A stretch of DNA of 21,502 nucleotides from Prevotella sp. CAG:1031 (GCA_000431215.1 HF985605.1:42811-64312); one strand, 5' to 3'; shown: positions 7,712 through 17,012, counted from the stretch's first letter. Made by a program: numbers and translations. Notes: generated from the letters alone by a model not told the origin.

Positions 7712-8362
7712 ATGAACGCTTCGAATCCATCGGCCGCAGCGCCGTTTGTCATCACCGTAGGGCGCCAGTTCGGCAGCGGCGGACGCCGGCTCGCCCGTGC
7801 CCTCGCCGACCGCCTCGGAATAGAATATTTCGACAAGGAACTGCTTGCCGAATCGGCCGTGAAAGCCGGAATGAGCATCGACTATGTCGAGCGCAACGAC
7901 GAGCGATACCCGCGCTGGGTCACAGGGATTTTCTCGTTCACGATGGGAGGTGTGGCCCTCAGCTCGGCCGCCGGAAACTCGCCTCTGAGCTGCGACCGCG
8001 TGCAGAGCGCCATCGCCGCCATTATCCGCGACATCGCCGCGAGCCGCTCGTGTGTCATCGTCGGCCGCACCGCCGACTTCATTCTGCGCGACAATCCGCG
8101 ATGCGTCAATATCTTCGTCCACGCCCCGATGGACCGTCGCATCGACAATATCGTCAGCCGCAGCGACGACAAAGACCCCGACCACGCCCGCTCGCTGGCC
8201 GAGAAGACCGACCGCCGGCGCGCCGCCTACTACAACTTCTATACCGACAAGCGCTGGGGCGACGCCGCGAGCTACGACCTGACCCTCGACCTATCGTCGG
8301 TCAGCCTCGAAGCCGCCGCCTCGCTCGTCGAAGCCTACATCCGCGCCCGCGGCCTAATCTGA
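7712..8362 (+). CDS. Cytidylate kinase-like family protein
   Basis: A 216-residue cytoplasmic P-loop protein. The nucleotide-binding loop is GRQFGSGGRR (residues 17-26), followed by LGIEYFDKELL, which is diagnostic for the cytidylate-kinase-like family (PF13189 type). VIVGRTADFIL (about 113-123) supplies the second core strand, and the C-terminal DRRRAAYYNFYTDKRWGDAASYDL block is the family's lid and base-binding signature. Family members are thought to phosphorylate nucleotides or related small molecules, but a cellular role is not established; it is not the essential Cmk, whose motif differs. The ATG sits one base after the stop of the regulator gene, so the two are probably co-transcribed. 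No terminator follows clearly; 252 bases separate it from the protease gene. Confidence 0.88.
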   Translation: MNASNPSAAAPFVITVGRQFGSGGRRLARALADRLGIEYFDKELLAESAVKAGMSIDYVERNDERYPRWVTGIFSFTMGGVALSSAAGNSPLSCDRVQSAIAAIIRDIAASRSCVIVGRTADFILRDNPRCVNIFVHAPMDRRIDNIVSRSDDKDPDHARSLAEKTDRRRAAYYNFYTDKRWGDAASYDLTLDLSSVSLEAAASLVEAYIRARGLI

Positions 8363-8506
8363 CCGCCACGATCCTGAGGGGGGCAACACCACCGGCTACT
8401 ATGTGTCGATATTTATTTCGACTCTTTGTTGCAACTATATACTGAACTCAAACCGACGCTACAGGTCGCGGCATGCCTCATTCCCGCAAATGGTGTGTTA
8501 ATTTTT

Positions 8507-8548
8507 TTTGACATTTCGATTGTTAGTCAATATTTTTGACTATATTTG
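8507..8548 (+). promoter_or_regulatory. Tandem Bacteroidetes promoters of the giant S8 protease
   Basis: Two overlapping matches to the TTTG-N19/21-TANNTTTG consensus: P1 has TTTG at 8507-8510, a 20-base spacer and TATTTTTG at 8531-8538; P2 has TTG at 8520-8522, an 18-base spacer and TATATTTG at 8541-8548. The -7 boxes are 10 bases apart. Predicted starts near 8545 and 8555 leave a 60-70-base A/T-rich leader before ATG 8615. Confidence 0.65.
8524..8542. promoter_or_regulatory. Inverted repeat TAGTCAA-N5-TTGACTA, candidate operator
   Basis: A perfect 7-bp inverted repeat (8524-8530 and 8536-8542) lies in the spacers and touches both -7 boxes of the tandem promoters. Additional TTGAC half-sites occur at 8508-8512 (+) and, as GTCAA, at 8572-8576. 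Its position suggests repressor binding; the protein is unknown. Confidence 0.5.
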
Positions 8549-8614
8549 CGGTGACTGTCCATTTCTTTGCAGTCAAATCCAATTTTTTTACAATACTTTA
8601 ATAAATAACACGCT

Positions 8615-11600
8615 ATGCTTAAAATCCTAAGACGTGTCTGCGCAGCCCTTATCATAGTATCAGGGCTCGCCGGACTTTCAGCGTCGGCTGCATCTCCGAC
8701 AGGAGGTATCATCCGTGTGAAGCTACAGCCCGAGATGGCGCGCGCCGTCGGCAAGACCGCGCGCGTGCGCGCAGCCTCAGGCGACCTGCTCACCGGTGTG
8801 ACGGTCCTCGACGCAGCCGCCCGACAAGTAAAAGCCACGGGATTGCGCCGCATGCTTCCCTACGCTCCGAAATTCGAGGAGCAGAGAGCGCGCTACGGCC
8901 TCGACCGCTGGTATGTCGTCACTTTCGACGAAAAAACTTCGCCCGCCGAGGCGCGCCGCATATTCGCCAACGTGGCGGGTGTGGAGGTCGCCGAGACTGT
9001 TGTTCCCATGGAGCTCAAGGAGGGCAGCGGAAAGGCGCGCCGCGTGGCCGCTCCCCTGAAAGCCGCCGGCGAAATGCCTTTCGACGACCCGCGTCTGCCC
9101 CAGCAGTGGCACTACAACAACACCGGGTCGGCCGGAATGACGGCCGGCGCCGACATCAACCTCTTCAAGGCATGGCAGATCGCGACAGGTAATCCCGACG
9201 TTGTTGTCGCCATCATCGACGGAGGTGTCGACGTCGACCACGAAGACCTCGCCCGCAATATGCTCGTCAACACCGCCGAGTTCAACGGCACCCCCGGTGT
9301 CGACGACGACGGCAACGGTTTCGTCGACGACATCTACGGATTCAACTTCTGCACCAACAACGGCGAGATATATCCCCACGACCACGGTACACACGTCGCC
9401 GGCACAGTGGCCGCCGTCAATAACAACGGCAAAGGTGTCGCCGGCGTAGCCGGTGGCGACGGCTCGGCCACCTCGGGAATCAGAATGATCTCCTGCCAGA
9501 TCTTCGACCCGCGCTCAGGCTCGGGCGAAGCCGACTATGCCGCCGCACTGGTCTATGCCGCCGAGCGCGGCGCCACGATAGCCCAGTGCTCGTGGGGCTG
9601 GGACGCCGCCGACTATAAGGAGCAGGCCGTTCTCGACGCCATCGACTATTTCACCGAAATGGCACGCTCGCCGCGCATGGTGGGCGGTCTCTGTATCTTC
9701 GCCGCCGGAAACGCCGGCCAGGAAGGCAATTTCTATCCGGCCGCCTACGAAAAATGTCTGGCGGTGGCCGCCATGACCTCGACTCTCGGCCCGGCCTCAT
9801 ATTCGAACTACGGCGAATGGGTCGACGTATGCGCCCCGGGCGGACTTCTCGACTACAGTCAGGCCGAAGGCGTCCTGTCGACCCTCCCCGACGACGGCTA
9901 CGGCTACATGGAGGGAACCTCGATGGCAACGCCCCACGTTTCGGGAATCGCGGCCCTCGTATTGTCGAAATACGGTTCCTCGACATTCATCAACGAAACC
10001 CTGCGCAGCCAGCTCATCAACTCGGTGAACGACTTCTACAGCCACGGCTCGAACGCCGACTATGAAGGCAAATTCGGCTCTGGACACATCGACGCCGTCA
10101 AAGCCCTCAATATGGGGGACGGCTCGGCTCCCGAGGCTGTCACCGACCTCAGCATGGCCGCCGGGCAGGACTATATCGCCCTGAGCTGGACAATCCCGGC
10201 ATCGAGCGACAACGTCGTCAACAACCATATAATCTACTACTCGACTCTTCCGTTCACCGCGTCGACCGATGTCGCCACCCTCTCATCGAAGACCGTCGAC
10301 ACGAAATTCTTCACCAGCGGCGACTCCTATTCATGCGAAATCACCGGTCTCGAACCGATGACGACCTACTATGTCGCCGTAGTGGCCGTCAACCGTCAGG
10401 GTCAGGCCTCGACAATGTCGGAAGTGAAGCAGATAAAGACCAACGAAGGCCCGCAGATGACCCTCTCCGACCAGTCGCTCGGCATGTCATCGACGGCCCA
10501 GACACCACTCGCCTCAACATCGTTCACTATCGGCAACAGCGCCGAAGGAATGCTGAAATGGTCGGCCGGAACCTCGACCTCAAGCGTGCGCGTCAGCTCC
10601 CCGGCCCGTCCGGCCGCCGCACCGGCCTCCCCTTACCGCGGCAAGGTTGCCGCCAAGGCTGTGAAGCGCTATCCGTCCGTCCACGCCGAATATGACGCCG
10701 GCGACTATCCGACGGAGATTTTCTACCACGAATATCTGACGGCCTACATCGGCGACGTCGACAAGACACTCCCAAATTCGATGGCCCAGTGGTTCCGCGT
10801 CGACCCCGAGACCTATCCCGACGGTTTCAACCTGACAACCCTCTGGATCGAAGGCGCCTACGGTGTGAATCCCGTGATAGAGATCTACAAAGGCGACCGC
10901 GCGATCTCATCGGCTACGCTACTTCAGCGCGTCGACTACGACTGGTTTGACTATAACTTCAATATTCCCCTGAAAAACCAGCTCTTCTTCGCTCCGGGCG
11001 AAGCTTTCTGGGTCGTTGTCCACTTCGAGGGCAATCAGGAGGGCTACCCCCTCGGCCTGGGTTATCACGCCGGTGCCGACATGACCAACATGGCCTATAT
11101 GTCTAACGACCTCGGCAAAACATGGACAGAACTCTCGGCCGCCCTCGCAGGCAGCGCCTACGAGGCTTTCGGCCATCAGGTCTGCTGGGCCGTCAAGGCT
11201 CGCTCGCTCAACCCCGACTGGAGTCAGGCTCTGACTCTCGAACCCTCTGAAGGCACCGTGCTCAAAGACGGCAGCCAGGAAGTCACGGTCAGCGCCGACG
11301 GCTCGCGCTTCGTCAACGGCACCTACGGCTTCAACGTCAATATCACGACCAACGAAGGGTCGGGCAAAGTCACACAGCTGCCTGTCAGCTACAGCGTGGC
11401 CGGTAATGCCCCCGACATCGTCATGCCGCGCATCGTCGACTTCGGAAGCCTGCTCGTCGGCCAGAAGAAAACGCTGACCATCGAAGCCTATAACCGCGGC
11501 TTCGGCAAATTCTCGGGCAGCGCCTACGGAGGCCTCTATTCGGGCAACATAACGACAACCAGCGCCCAGTTCGAAGGCCCGCAGTATCTTCAGGCCGGAT

Positions 11601-14600
11601 TCCCCGCCCGCGCCACTACAACCTTCGAGGTCACCTTCGCCCCGACCGAGGCCGGAACCCACTCCGGGGCCGTTGTCTTCAAGGACTATCAGGGCCGCGA
11701 AGCCCGCGTGCTCGTCCAGGGCGTAGCCACCGATCCCGCCCGCCTCGACCTCGACCCGGCCGTTGTCGAAGCCGGAACGCTGAAAGTCGGCGCTGCGGCC
11801 TCTACGGTCAGCTTCAACGTCGTCAACACCGGCAAATATCCGCTCGAATACGTATTCCCGCGCTATTCGGCCGAGACTGTCGAAGGGGGCAAGGCAAGCC
11901 ACCGCTTCGGCTACACCGTGGCATCGACCCTCCAGGGCTATCCCGCCTTCACCTACGACGGCAACCCCGATCTTCTGGGCGCCACCGACGTCGCCGCTCA
12001 GTTCACCGACGACAACTATGTCAGCAAGCCCGTCAGCCTCGGCTTCGCCTTCCCCTACTACGGCAAGACCTACGAGGAAGCCTACATCACCTCCTACGGC
12101 GGAATAATGTTCGCCGTCAACGATGAAGAGAACTTCTGGCCGCCGCTGAATCCGACCTCATCGTCGATAAAAGGCACCGGCCTTATCAGCGCCTACGGCT
12201 CGCAGCTGATGATGAACCCCGGTTCGAAGGTGATCTATGCCAGACAGGACGGTAAGTTCGTCGTCAAGTTCGTCAACGTCCTGGCCTCTGTCTATGCCGG
12301 CGACTATATTCCCGTATCGTTCCATATCACCCTGTCGGCCAACGGCGACATCGAGATGTTCTACGACGACTATTATCCCGACAATGTGTTCCAGAGCGGC
12401 TCGGGCCTCTTCTGCGGCATCAACGACCCCGCCGTCGCCGACCCGCTGGCAGTGACCAGCGCTGATGTCGCCGACTACTGGGGCACGGAAGAGCCCACGG
12501 CCGAGAACAGCCGCTTCAGGGAATTCGGCCCCGGCACTGCTGTGAAGTTCGAGGCGCCGAAAGCCTCCTTCGTGACCGCACTGTCGGCTCCGGCCGGCGT
12601 TGTCGCCCCCGGCGAGAGCGTGAAGATCGACGCCACTCTGAGCGCCGGCAGCGACCTCTATGCTGGCCCGACATTCAACAACCTGGCCATCGTCACTACC
12701 GACCCGTCGCCGGCCTTCTCGGCAGTGCGCATCAACGCCGTCATCGACGGAGAGGGCCTTAGCGGCGTGGCGGCTGTCGACAATGCCGACATCGACTTCG
12801 GACGCGTGTTCCGCACCTCCGACATCCGCGTGCCTGTCTGCGTCAAGAACACCGGCCGCAACACCATGACCGTCACCGGCGCCTCGTTCGCCGGCGCCCG
12901 AATGACCGTCGGCGCCACACTGCCTCTGGTCATCGATCCCGGAATGTCGAAAGACTTCATCGTCACCGTGCCAACCGACAAGGAGGGCGACCTCAGCGAT
13001 CTGCTTAAGATAACGACAACCGCCGGCGACCTCGAGGTCTCGATCCACGGCACAGTCATCGGCTGCCCGCAGATAGCAATGAGCTTCGACGAGATCAACG
13101 AGACCGTGGCCAGCGGCGAACCGCTGCAGAAGACCCTCACTGTCGAGAACACAGGCAACGAGGAACTCACCTACGCCCTGACTCCCGACCCGATAGCTTC
13201 GCTGACAGTGCCAGAGCGCGCCGACTCGAAAGTGGCCTACACCTACACTGCCGCCGTCGACAACGCCTCGGCCGCCGTCGAATGGGTCGACATCGAGACC
13301 AACGGCCTCGGCGAGCACAACGCCCTGACCTACTATATCAACCACGACTATATTGCCGTCGATCTTCCTTTCGAATTCCCGTTCTACGGCAAGAAATACC
13401 GGAAGATGTATGTCTACAACACCGGCTTCGTCTCGTTCACCGAGCGCGACGACAACCGCCTCTGGCCCGAACCGCCGGCCGACTTCCCTCAGGGCACGCT
13501 CTTCAGCAACATCATCGCTCCCTACTGGGGACTCCACTCCATGGACGAGACCAAGACGGCCGGAACATACCACTATGTGACCGACAACCGCGCCATAGTG
13601 TCGTTCATGGAATACGGCAACACGATGAACATCGGCGTCTGCTTCCAGCTCATTCTCAACGCCGACGGAACTTTCAGCTTCTGCTACAAGGCAGCCGACG
13701 AGAACGCCCGGCTCATGGGCACGTTCGGCCTGGCAGGCATCTCGAGTGAAGGCGGCACCGACTATATCCGTCTGGCCGACCGCATGATAAACTTCGGCAA
13801 CAGCGTGCGCTTCACCCCCGTGACAACGCTCGCCCTTGCTCCCGGAGCCAAAGACAACATCGGCTTCGCTTTCGACACCGACCGCATGGCCGGACTCTAT
13901 CAGACCGCCTTCAGCATGGCCACGAACGTTCCCTCGCGCGAATCGATAGAGATTCCCGTGGCCCTCACCGTCACCGGCGAGGCCGCCCCCGAATTCCCTG
14001 CGGCTGTAAACGTCGAACACACCTACGGCTACCGCTCGACCGACCAGTCGAACCCGATCGTCGGCATGGGCGCCTGCTACGACGCACCTTTCGAAGTGCG
14101 CAACAACGGAACAGCCCCCTTCACTATCCTCTCGATAGCCGTCGACGGCCCGAGCATCTACGACGAATGGTTCGACGAATACACCCAGCTGTTCCAGCTC
14201 CTGGTCAACGGCCCCGAAATCGACTGGATAACCGGCGAGCCTACCGGCAACTACCAATGGCAGATGTACGACGGCATGACCACCTTCACCGTCGGGCGCG
14301 CCGCGTTGCAGTTCTCCGTGCCGATGATGGAATGCGAGCAGTGGATGACACCCGGCGAATACAACGTCAACCTGACGTTCTACTACACCACCGGCGACAT
14401 CTACTCCGGCGAATACGACGTCGAGCAGGCCGTCGTTCCCGTGAAATTCATCGTGACCCCCGCTCCGGCGATGACTCTCGACAAGGAAGAGATCTACGTC
14501 AGGGCAACCGCCGACGACCATGTCTCGACCGAGACCGTCACTCTCGGCAACAGCGGCGAATACCGCCTCGACTATTCGATGTATGTCGACCCGACAGGCG

Positions 14601-16378
14601 TCGGCGAACAACCCTCTGAGGGAGGAGATCCCGGCATAGACCCGATGCGCCGCGTCAGCCGCGCACCGAAGATGGAGCTCGTGCGCCCCGTCGACGTTCC
14701 CGCGCCGCTGCGCGCCCCGGTGAAAGCCGGAGAAAGCTCGACCAGCGCCTACGACGTCCCCTCCGACGTTGACTACCGCAACGCCCTCTACTATCCAGCG
14801 TCGCAAGGCTCGACCAACGCCTATAACTACGGTTCGAACTCGCTGACGGCCGAATATATCGCCGCCACCTGCTTCACAGCTCCCGCCGAAGGCTTCAACA
14901 TCTCGCAGGTCTATACCGCCATAACCATCGAACAGGCCCGCAACGCCCAGATCAAAGTCGAGGTTATCGAAGGTGAAGACCCGTCGACAGGAACCGTGTT
15001 TGCCGAAGGCTCGTTCTTCATTGCCGAACAGGACGACCCGTCGAAAGGCGGCTTCTACGTCATCCCGCTCGACCACGCCGTGTTCATGAACCCCGGCGAG
15101 AAATTCTGCGTCGCCATAACCTATCCCGAGGGTATGAAATATCCCGCCTATCTCGTCAATAAAGCGGAAGCCTTCGTCGAAGGACGCTATCTCGGATATG
15201 TCGAAGACTTCGGATGGTTCGACGTCGGCGCGCTCTTCAACGAGCAATACGGCTCGCTCGGCTACATTCTGACCTGCCTCGAAACCGTCGAAGGCTCGTC
15301 GTGGATCAAGCTGCTGACTCCCGGCGAAGGCGCCGTGGCCGTAGAAGCCTCCCATGAGGTCAGACTCGAGGTCAACGCCGCCCACGCCCGCCTCGAAAAA
15401 GGCAACAAGGCTATGCTCGTCGTCAAGACCAACGACCCGGCCATGCCCCTGCTGAACTTCCCCGTCACCCTCGACAAGAACGGACGCCCGGTCATCACCG
15501 GCCCCGACAGCCGACTCTTCGTCAGAGAGAACGACAAAGCCTCGGCATCGCTCAGCGTTACCGACCCCGACGGCGACGCCATGACCCTGCGCTTCTCCGA
15601 CGTCGACAACCTGTCGGCGGCTACCGTCACTGCCGACGGCGCCACACTGACACCCGCTGACGACGGCACCTACGCCGTTGCCGCCGGAACCGCAGAAGTC
15701 AAGGTCGACGTCGAAGTCAGCGCCGACTACGGCGACGCAGGCGAAGGCTACGCCTTTGTCCTGACAGCTACCGACGCCGGCAACCACCGCGCTGAATTCG
15801 TCGGCCGCTACACGGTCGAGAAAGTCAACCGCGCTCCCGAAGCCGCCGAAGTGAAACCCGTCACCGTAGAGCTTGAGAAGCTCACCGCTCCCATAGCCTA
15901 CGCCGACCTCTTCACCGACCCCGACGGCGACGAAATGACCTTCGCCTTCGAAATCCCCGAAAACCGTCATGTCGAAGCCTACACAACCCCCGACGGCGTT
16001 GTCTTCTACGGCAAAGCGATCGGCACGGCCGAAGCCACACTGACAGCCACCGACGCCAACGGCGCGTCGACAACGCTGACTATCCCCGTTGAGGTCACCG
16101 CGGCCGCCGGCATAGAAGGCATCGGTGCCCCCGACAGCTTCATAGCTCTGGTGGAGAATCCCGTGGCCGACATGCTCCGCGTGCGTTGCGGCTTCACCGC
16201 TCCCGGCGCGCTGTTTGAGCTATATGACATCGCCGGCAACCGGGTTGCCCGCGCCACAGCCGACGTCAGCAACGGCGACACCGTCGCTATCCGCGTCGCC
16301 GGACTCGCCGCAGGCCACTATCTGCTGCGCGTCACCGACGGCCGCCGCAGCGCCATAGCCCGCGTAGTCAAACTCTGA
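8615..16378 (+). CDS. Giant secreted S8 (subtilisin-like) protease with T9SS type A tail
   Basis: A 2587-residue multidomain exported peptidase. Residues 1-25 form a signal peptide ending ASA; 28 to about 150 are a propeptide-like region. The S8 domain (about 155-500) has a complete catalytic set: D202 (AIIDGG), H257 (HGTHVAG), oxyanion N366 (AAGNAG) and S436 (GTSMATPH). Then follow FN3 (about 504-609), a jelly-roll-like module (about 690-860, repeated at 2056-2230), several ASH/Ig-like modules (near 932, 1041, 1385, 1483 and 1948), and two related modules centred on GFAFPYYGKTY (about 1140) and PFEFPFYGKKY (about 1580). Two cadherin-like modules carry DPDGD (about 2290-2490). A classical T9SS type A sorting domain (about 2502-2587: NPVADMLRV, FELYDIAGNRV, GHYLLRV) ends the protein. 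It is probably secreted and surface-attached or released after tail cleavage; the substrate is unknown. It is intact, with tandem promoters upstream and a hairpin at 16401-16430 downstream. Confidence 0.93.
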   Translation: MLKILRRVCAALIIVSGLAGLSASAASPTGGIIRVKLQPEMARAVGKTARVRAASGDLLTGVTVLDAAARQVKATGLRRMLPYAPKFEEQRARYGLDRWYVVTFDEKTSPAEARRIFANVAGVEVAETVVPMELKEGSGKARRVAAPLKAAGEMPFDDPRLPQQWHYNNTGSAGMTAGADINLFKAWQIATGNPDVVVAIIDGGVDVDHEDLARNMLVNTAEFNGTPGVDDDGNGFVDDIYGFNFCTNNGEIYPHDHGTHVAGTVAAVNNNGKGVAGVAGGDGSATSGIRMISCQIFDPRSGSGEADYAAALVYAAERGATIAQCSWGWDAADYKEQAVLDAIDYFTEMARSPRMVGGLCIFAAGNAGQEGNFYPAAYEKCLAVAAMTSTLGPASYSNYGEWVDVCAPGGLLDYSQAEGVLSTLPDDGYGYMEGTSMATPHVSGIAALVLSKYGSSTFINETLRSQLINSVNDFYSHGSNADYEGKFGSGHIDAVKALNMGDGSAPEAVTDLSMAAGQDYIALSWTIPASSDNVVNNHIIYYSTLPFTASTDVATLSSKTVDTKFFTSGDSYSCEITGLEPMTTYYVAVVAVNRQGQASTMSEVKQIKTNEGPQMTLSDQSLGMSSTAQTPLASTSFTIGNSAEGMLKWSAGTSTSSVRVSSPARPAAAPASPYRGKVAAKAVKRYPSVHAEYDAGDYPTEIFYHEYLTAYIGDVDKTLPNSMAQWFRVDPETYPDGFNLTTLWIEGAYGVNPVIEIYKGDRAISSATLLQRVDYDWFDYNFNIPLKNQLFFAPGEAFWVVVHFEGNQEGYPLGLGYHAGADMTNMAYMSNDLGKTWTELSAALAGSAYEAFGHQVCWAVKARSLNPDWSQALTLEPSEGTVLKDGSQEVTVSADGSRFVNGTYGFNVNITTNEGSGKVTQLPVSYSVAGNAPDIVMPRIVDFGSLLVGQKKTLTIEAYNRGFGKFSGSAYGGLYSGNITTTSAQFEGPQYLQAGFPARATTTFEVTFAPTEAGTHSGAVVFKDYQGREARVLVQGVATDPARLDLDPAVVEAGTLKVGAAASTVSFNVVNTGKYPLEYVFPRYSAETVEGGKASHRFGYTVASTLQGYPAFTYDGNPDLLGATDVAAQFTDDNYVSKPVSLGFAFPYYGKTYEEAYITSYGGIMFAVNDEENFWPPLNPTSSSIKGTGLISAYGSQLMMNPGSKVIYARQDGKFVVKFVNVLASVYAGDYIPVSFHITLSANGDIEMFYDDYYPDNVFQSGSGLFCGINDPAVADPLAVTSADVADYWGTEEPTAENSRFREFGPGTAVKFEAPKASFVTALSAPAGVVAPGESVKIDATLSAGSDLYAGPTFNNLAIVTTDPSPAFSAVRINAVIDGEGLSGVAAVDNADIDFGRVFRTSDIRVPVCVKNTGRNTMTVTGASFAGARMTVGATLPLVIDPGMSKDFIVTVPTDKEGDLSDLLKITTTAGDLEVSIHGTVIGCPQIAMSFDEINETVASGEPLQKTLTVENTGNEELTYALTPDPIASLTVPERADSKVAYTYTAAVDNASAAVEWVDIETNGLGEHNALTYYINHDYIAVDLPFEFPFYGKKYRKMYVYNTGFVSFTERDDNRLWPEPPADFPQGTLFSNIIAPYWGLHSMDETKTAGTYHYVTDNRAIVSFMEYGNTMNIGVCFQLILNADGTFSFCYKAADENARLMGTFGLAGISSEGGTDYIRLADRMINFGNSVRFTPVTTLALAPGAKDNIGFAFDTDRMAGLYQTAFSMATNVPSRESIEIPVALTVTGEAAPEFPAAVNVEHTYGYRSTDQSNPIVGMGACYDAPFEVRNNGTAPFTILSIAVDGPSIYDEWFDEYTQLFQLLVNGPEIDWITGEPTGNYQWQMYDGMTTFTVGRAALQFSVPMMECEQWMTPGEYNVNLTFYYTTGDIYSGEYDVEQAVVPVKFIVTPAPAMTLDKEEIYVRATADDHVSTETVTLGNSGEYRLDYSMYVDPTGVGEQPSEGGDPGIDPMRRVSRAPKMELVRPVDVPAPLRAPVKAGESSTSAYDVPSDVDYRNALYYPASQGSTNAYNYGSNSLTAEYIAATCFTAPAEGFNISQVYTAITIEQARNAQIKVEVIEGEDPSTGTVFAEGSFFIAEQDDPSKGGFYVIPLDHAVFMNPGEKFCVAITYPEGMKYPAYLVNKAEAFVEGRYLGYVEDFGWFDVGALFNEQYGSLGYILTCLETVEGSSWIKLLTPGEGAVAVEASHEVRLEVNAAHARLEKGNKAMLVVKTNDPAMPLLNFPVTLDKNGRPVITGPDSRLFVRENDKASASLSVTDPDGDAMTLRFSDVDNLSAATVTADGATLTPADDGTYAVAAGTAEVKVDVEVSADYGDAGEGYAFVLTATDAGNHRAEFVGRYTVEKVNRAPEAAEVKPVTVELEKLTAPIAYADLFTDPDGDEMTFAFEIPENRHVEAYTTPDGVVFYGKAIGTAEATLTATDANGASTTLTIPVEVTAAAGIEGIGAPDSFIALVENPVADMLRVRCGFTAPGALFELYDIAGNRVARATADVSNGDTVAIRVAGLAAGHYLLRVTDGRRSAIARVVKL

Positions 16379-16400
16379 CCCTGCATCATCATCCACCCTC

Positions 16401-16430
16401 CGAGGCCGCGCCCACCACAGCGCGGCCTCG
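16401..16430 (+). terminator. GC-rich hairpin after the protease gene
   Basis: CGAGGCCGCGC (16401-16411) pairs perfectly with GCGCGGCCTCG (16420-16430) across an 8-base loop, starting 23 bases after the stop. No T-run follows, so it may be a Rho-assisted or mRNA-stabilising hairpin. Confidence 0.6.
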
Positions 16431-16479
16431 CTCGTCATGAGGGAGTGTTGCAGAATCCGTAATTATTATCGGGGCGTAG

Positions 16480-16499
16480 GGATGCACGCGCGTGCATCC
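16480..16499. repeat. REP-like hairpin 1
   Basis: GGATGCACGCGCGTGCATCC is a perfect 20-bp palindrome preceded by GTAG. It belongs with the hairpins at 16685 and 16736, which share the (G)TAGGG lead-in and a GC-rich stem. Confidence 0.6.
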
Positions 16500-16551
16500 T
16501 CTGATAGTCAATGCTTTAACGTCGGGCGGTGTTGCAGAACTTCTGTTTCAA

Positions 16552-16587
16552 ATGATTTTTCGCCCTGAATGTGGCCGCGTGCCTTTG
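16552..16587 (+). repeat. Direct repeat, deleted copy (partner 17013-17048)
   Basis: Thirty-six bases, ATGATTTTYCGCC to GCCTTTG, match 17013-17048 at 35 of 36 positions. The sequence after it (TCGGAAATA, 16588-16596) matches 17129-17137, so this copy looks like the second copy minus 80 bases. Confidence 0.65.
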
Positions 16588-16684
16588 TCGGAAATACCGG
16601 GTCTGATATGCCAGAGAGTTCTGCAACACCCCCTCAATGCTATTATAGTTCACGCACAAAGTAAATGTGCATTTCAATATGTAG

Positions 16685-16704
16685 GGATGCTCTCTGGAGC
16701 ATCC
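16685..16704. repeat. REP-like hairpin 2
   Basis: GGATGCTC (16685-16692) pairs with GAGCATCC (16697-16704) around TCTG; preceded by GTAG as in hairpin 1. Confidence 0.6.
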
Positions 16705-16735
16705 AGCCAATGGAGTTGTAAGCAGTCGCCGTGAC

Positions 16736-16755
16736 GGCTGCACCACGGTGCAGCC
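16736..16755. repeat. REP-like hairpin 3 (opposite orientation)
   Basis: GGCTGCACC (16736-16744) pairs with GGTGCAGCC (16747-16755) across AC, followed by CTACA. Read on the minus strand it has the same TGTAGGG lead-in as hairpins 1 and 2. Confidence 0.6.
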
Positions 16756-16843
16756 CTACATGAAAATGCACAAATACTTACTGTTTTATCTATAACTTAA
16801 TGAAATTTTTTGCAGAATAACCACCTCAAACAAATCATTCGCC

Positions 16844-16884
16844 GTCAAGCGCGGGACGCGCGATATCTCTATATCCCATTGCGA
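16844..16884. repeat. Short dispersed repeat, copy 2 (first copy at 5789-5830)
   Basis: Aligns over ~41 bases with 5789-5830 in the same orientation, starting GTCAAGCGC and ending TATCCCATTGCGA. A GTGGGGC/GCCCCAC stem (16890-16896 / 16905-16911) and other GC-rich arms (CCGCGAC 16916-16922 with GTCGCGG 16941-16947) follow only in this copy. Confidence 0.6.
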
Positions 16885-17012
16885 TAGCTGTGGGGCCGAC
16901 AGCCGCCCCACGCCACCGCGACAAGCTGCGGAGCTGCGCAGTCGCGGAAGGGCGATAGCCAAGGCCCGCGGCCTGTGCTCACGCGTTTCGCGGCGGCGCG
17001 CACTGCCGTAGT

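Larger units (their letters stand above)
16439..16635. repeat. MITE-like unit bounded by GAGGGRGTGTTGCAGAA inverted ends
   Basis: GAGGGAGTGTTGCAGAATCC (16439-16458) is mirrored, with few mismatches, by the complement of 16616-16635. An internal third copy at 16528-16541 makes a perfect 14-bp inverted pair with 16617-16630. There is no ORF of note inside. The terminal inverted repeats suggest a non-autonomous mobile element or a nested pair of them; no target duplication could be confirmed. Confidence 0.45.

Noticed and set aside
10919..11902. 327-codon minus-strand open frame inside the protease gene
   Set aside because: Same codon-aligned shadow effect as the larger antisense frame.
12158..15970. 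1270-codon open frame on the minus strand inside the protease gene
   Set aside because: It is codon-aligned with the real gene and stays open because the sense gene avoids TTA, CTA and TCA; its protein is low-complexity (Val/Gly/Asp/His-rich) and matches no family.
16492..16734. 80-codon plus-strand ORF in the repeat cluster
   Set aside because: It spans hairpins and the direct repeat, with no family resemblance and no promoter or ribosome-site support.
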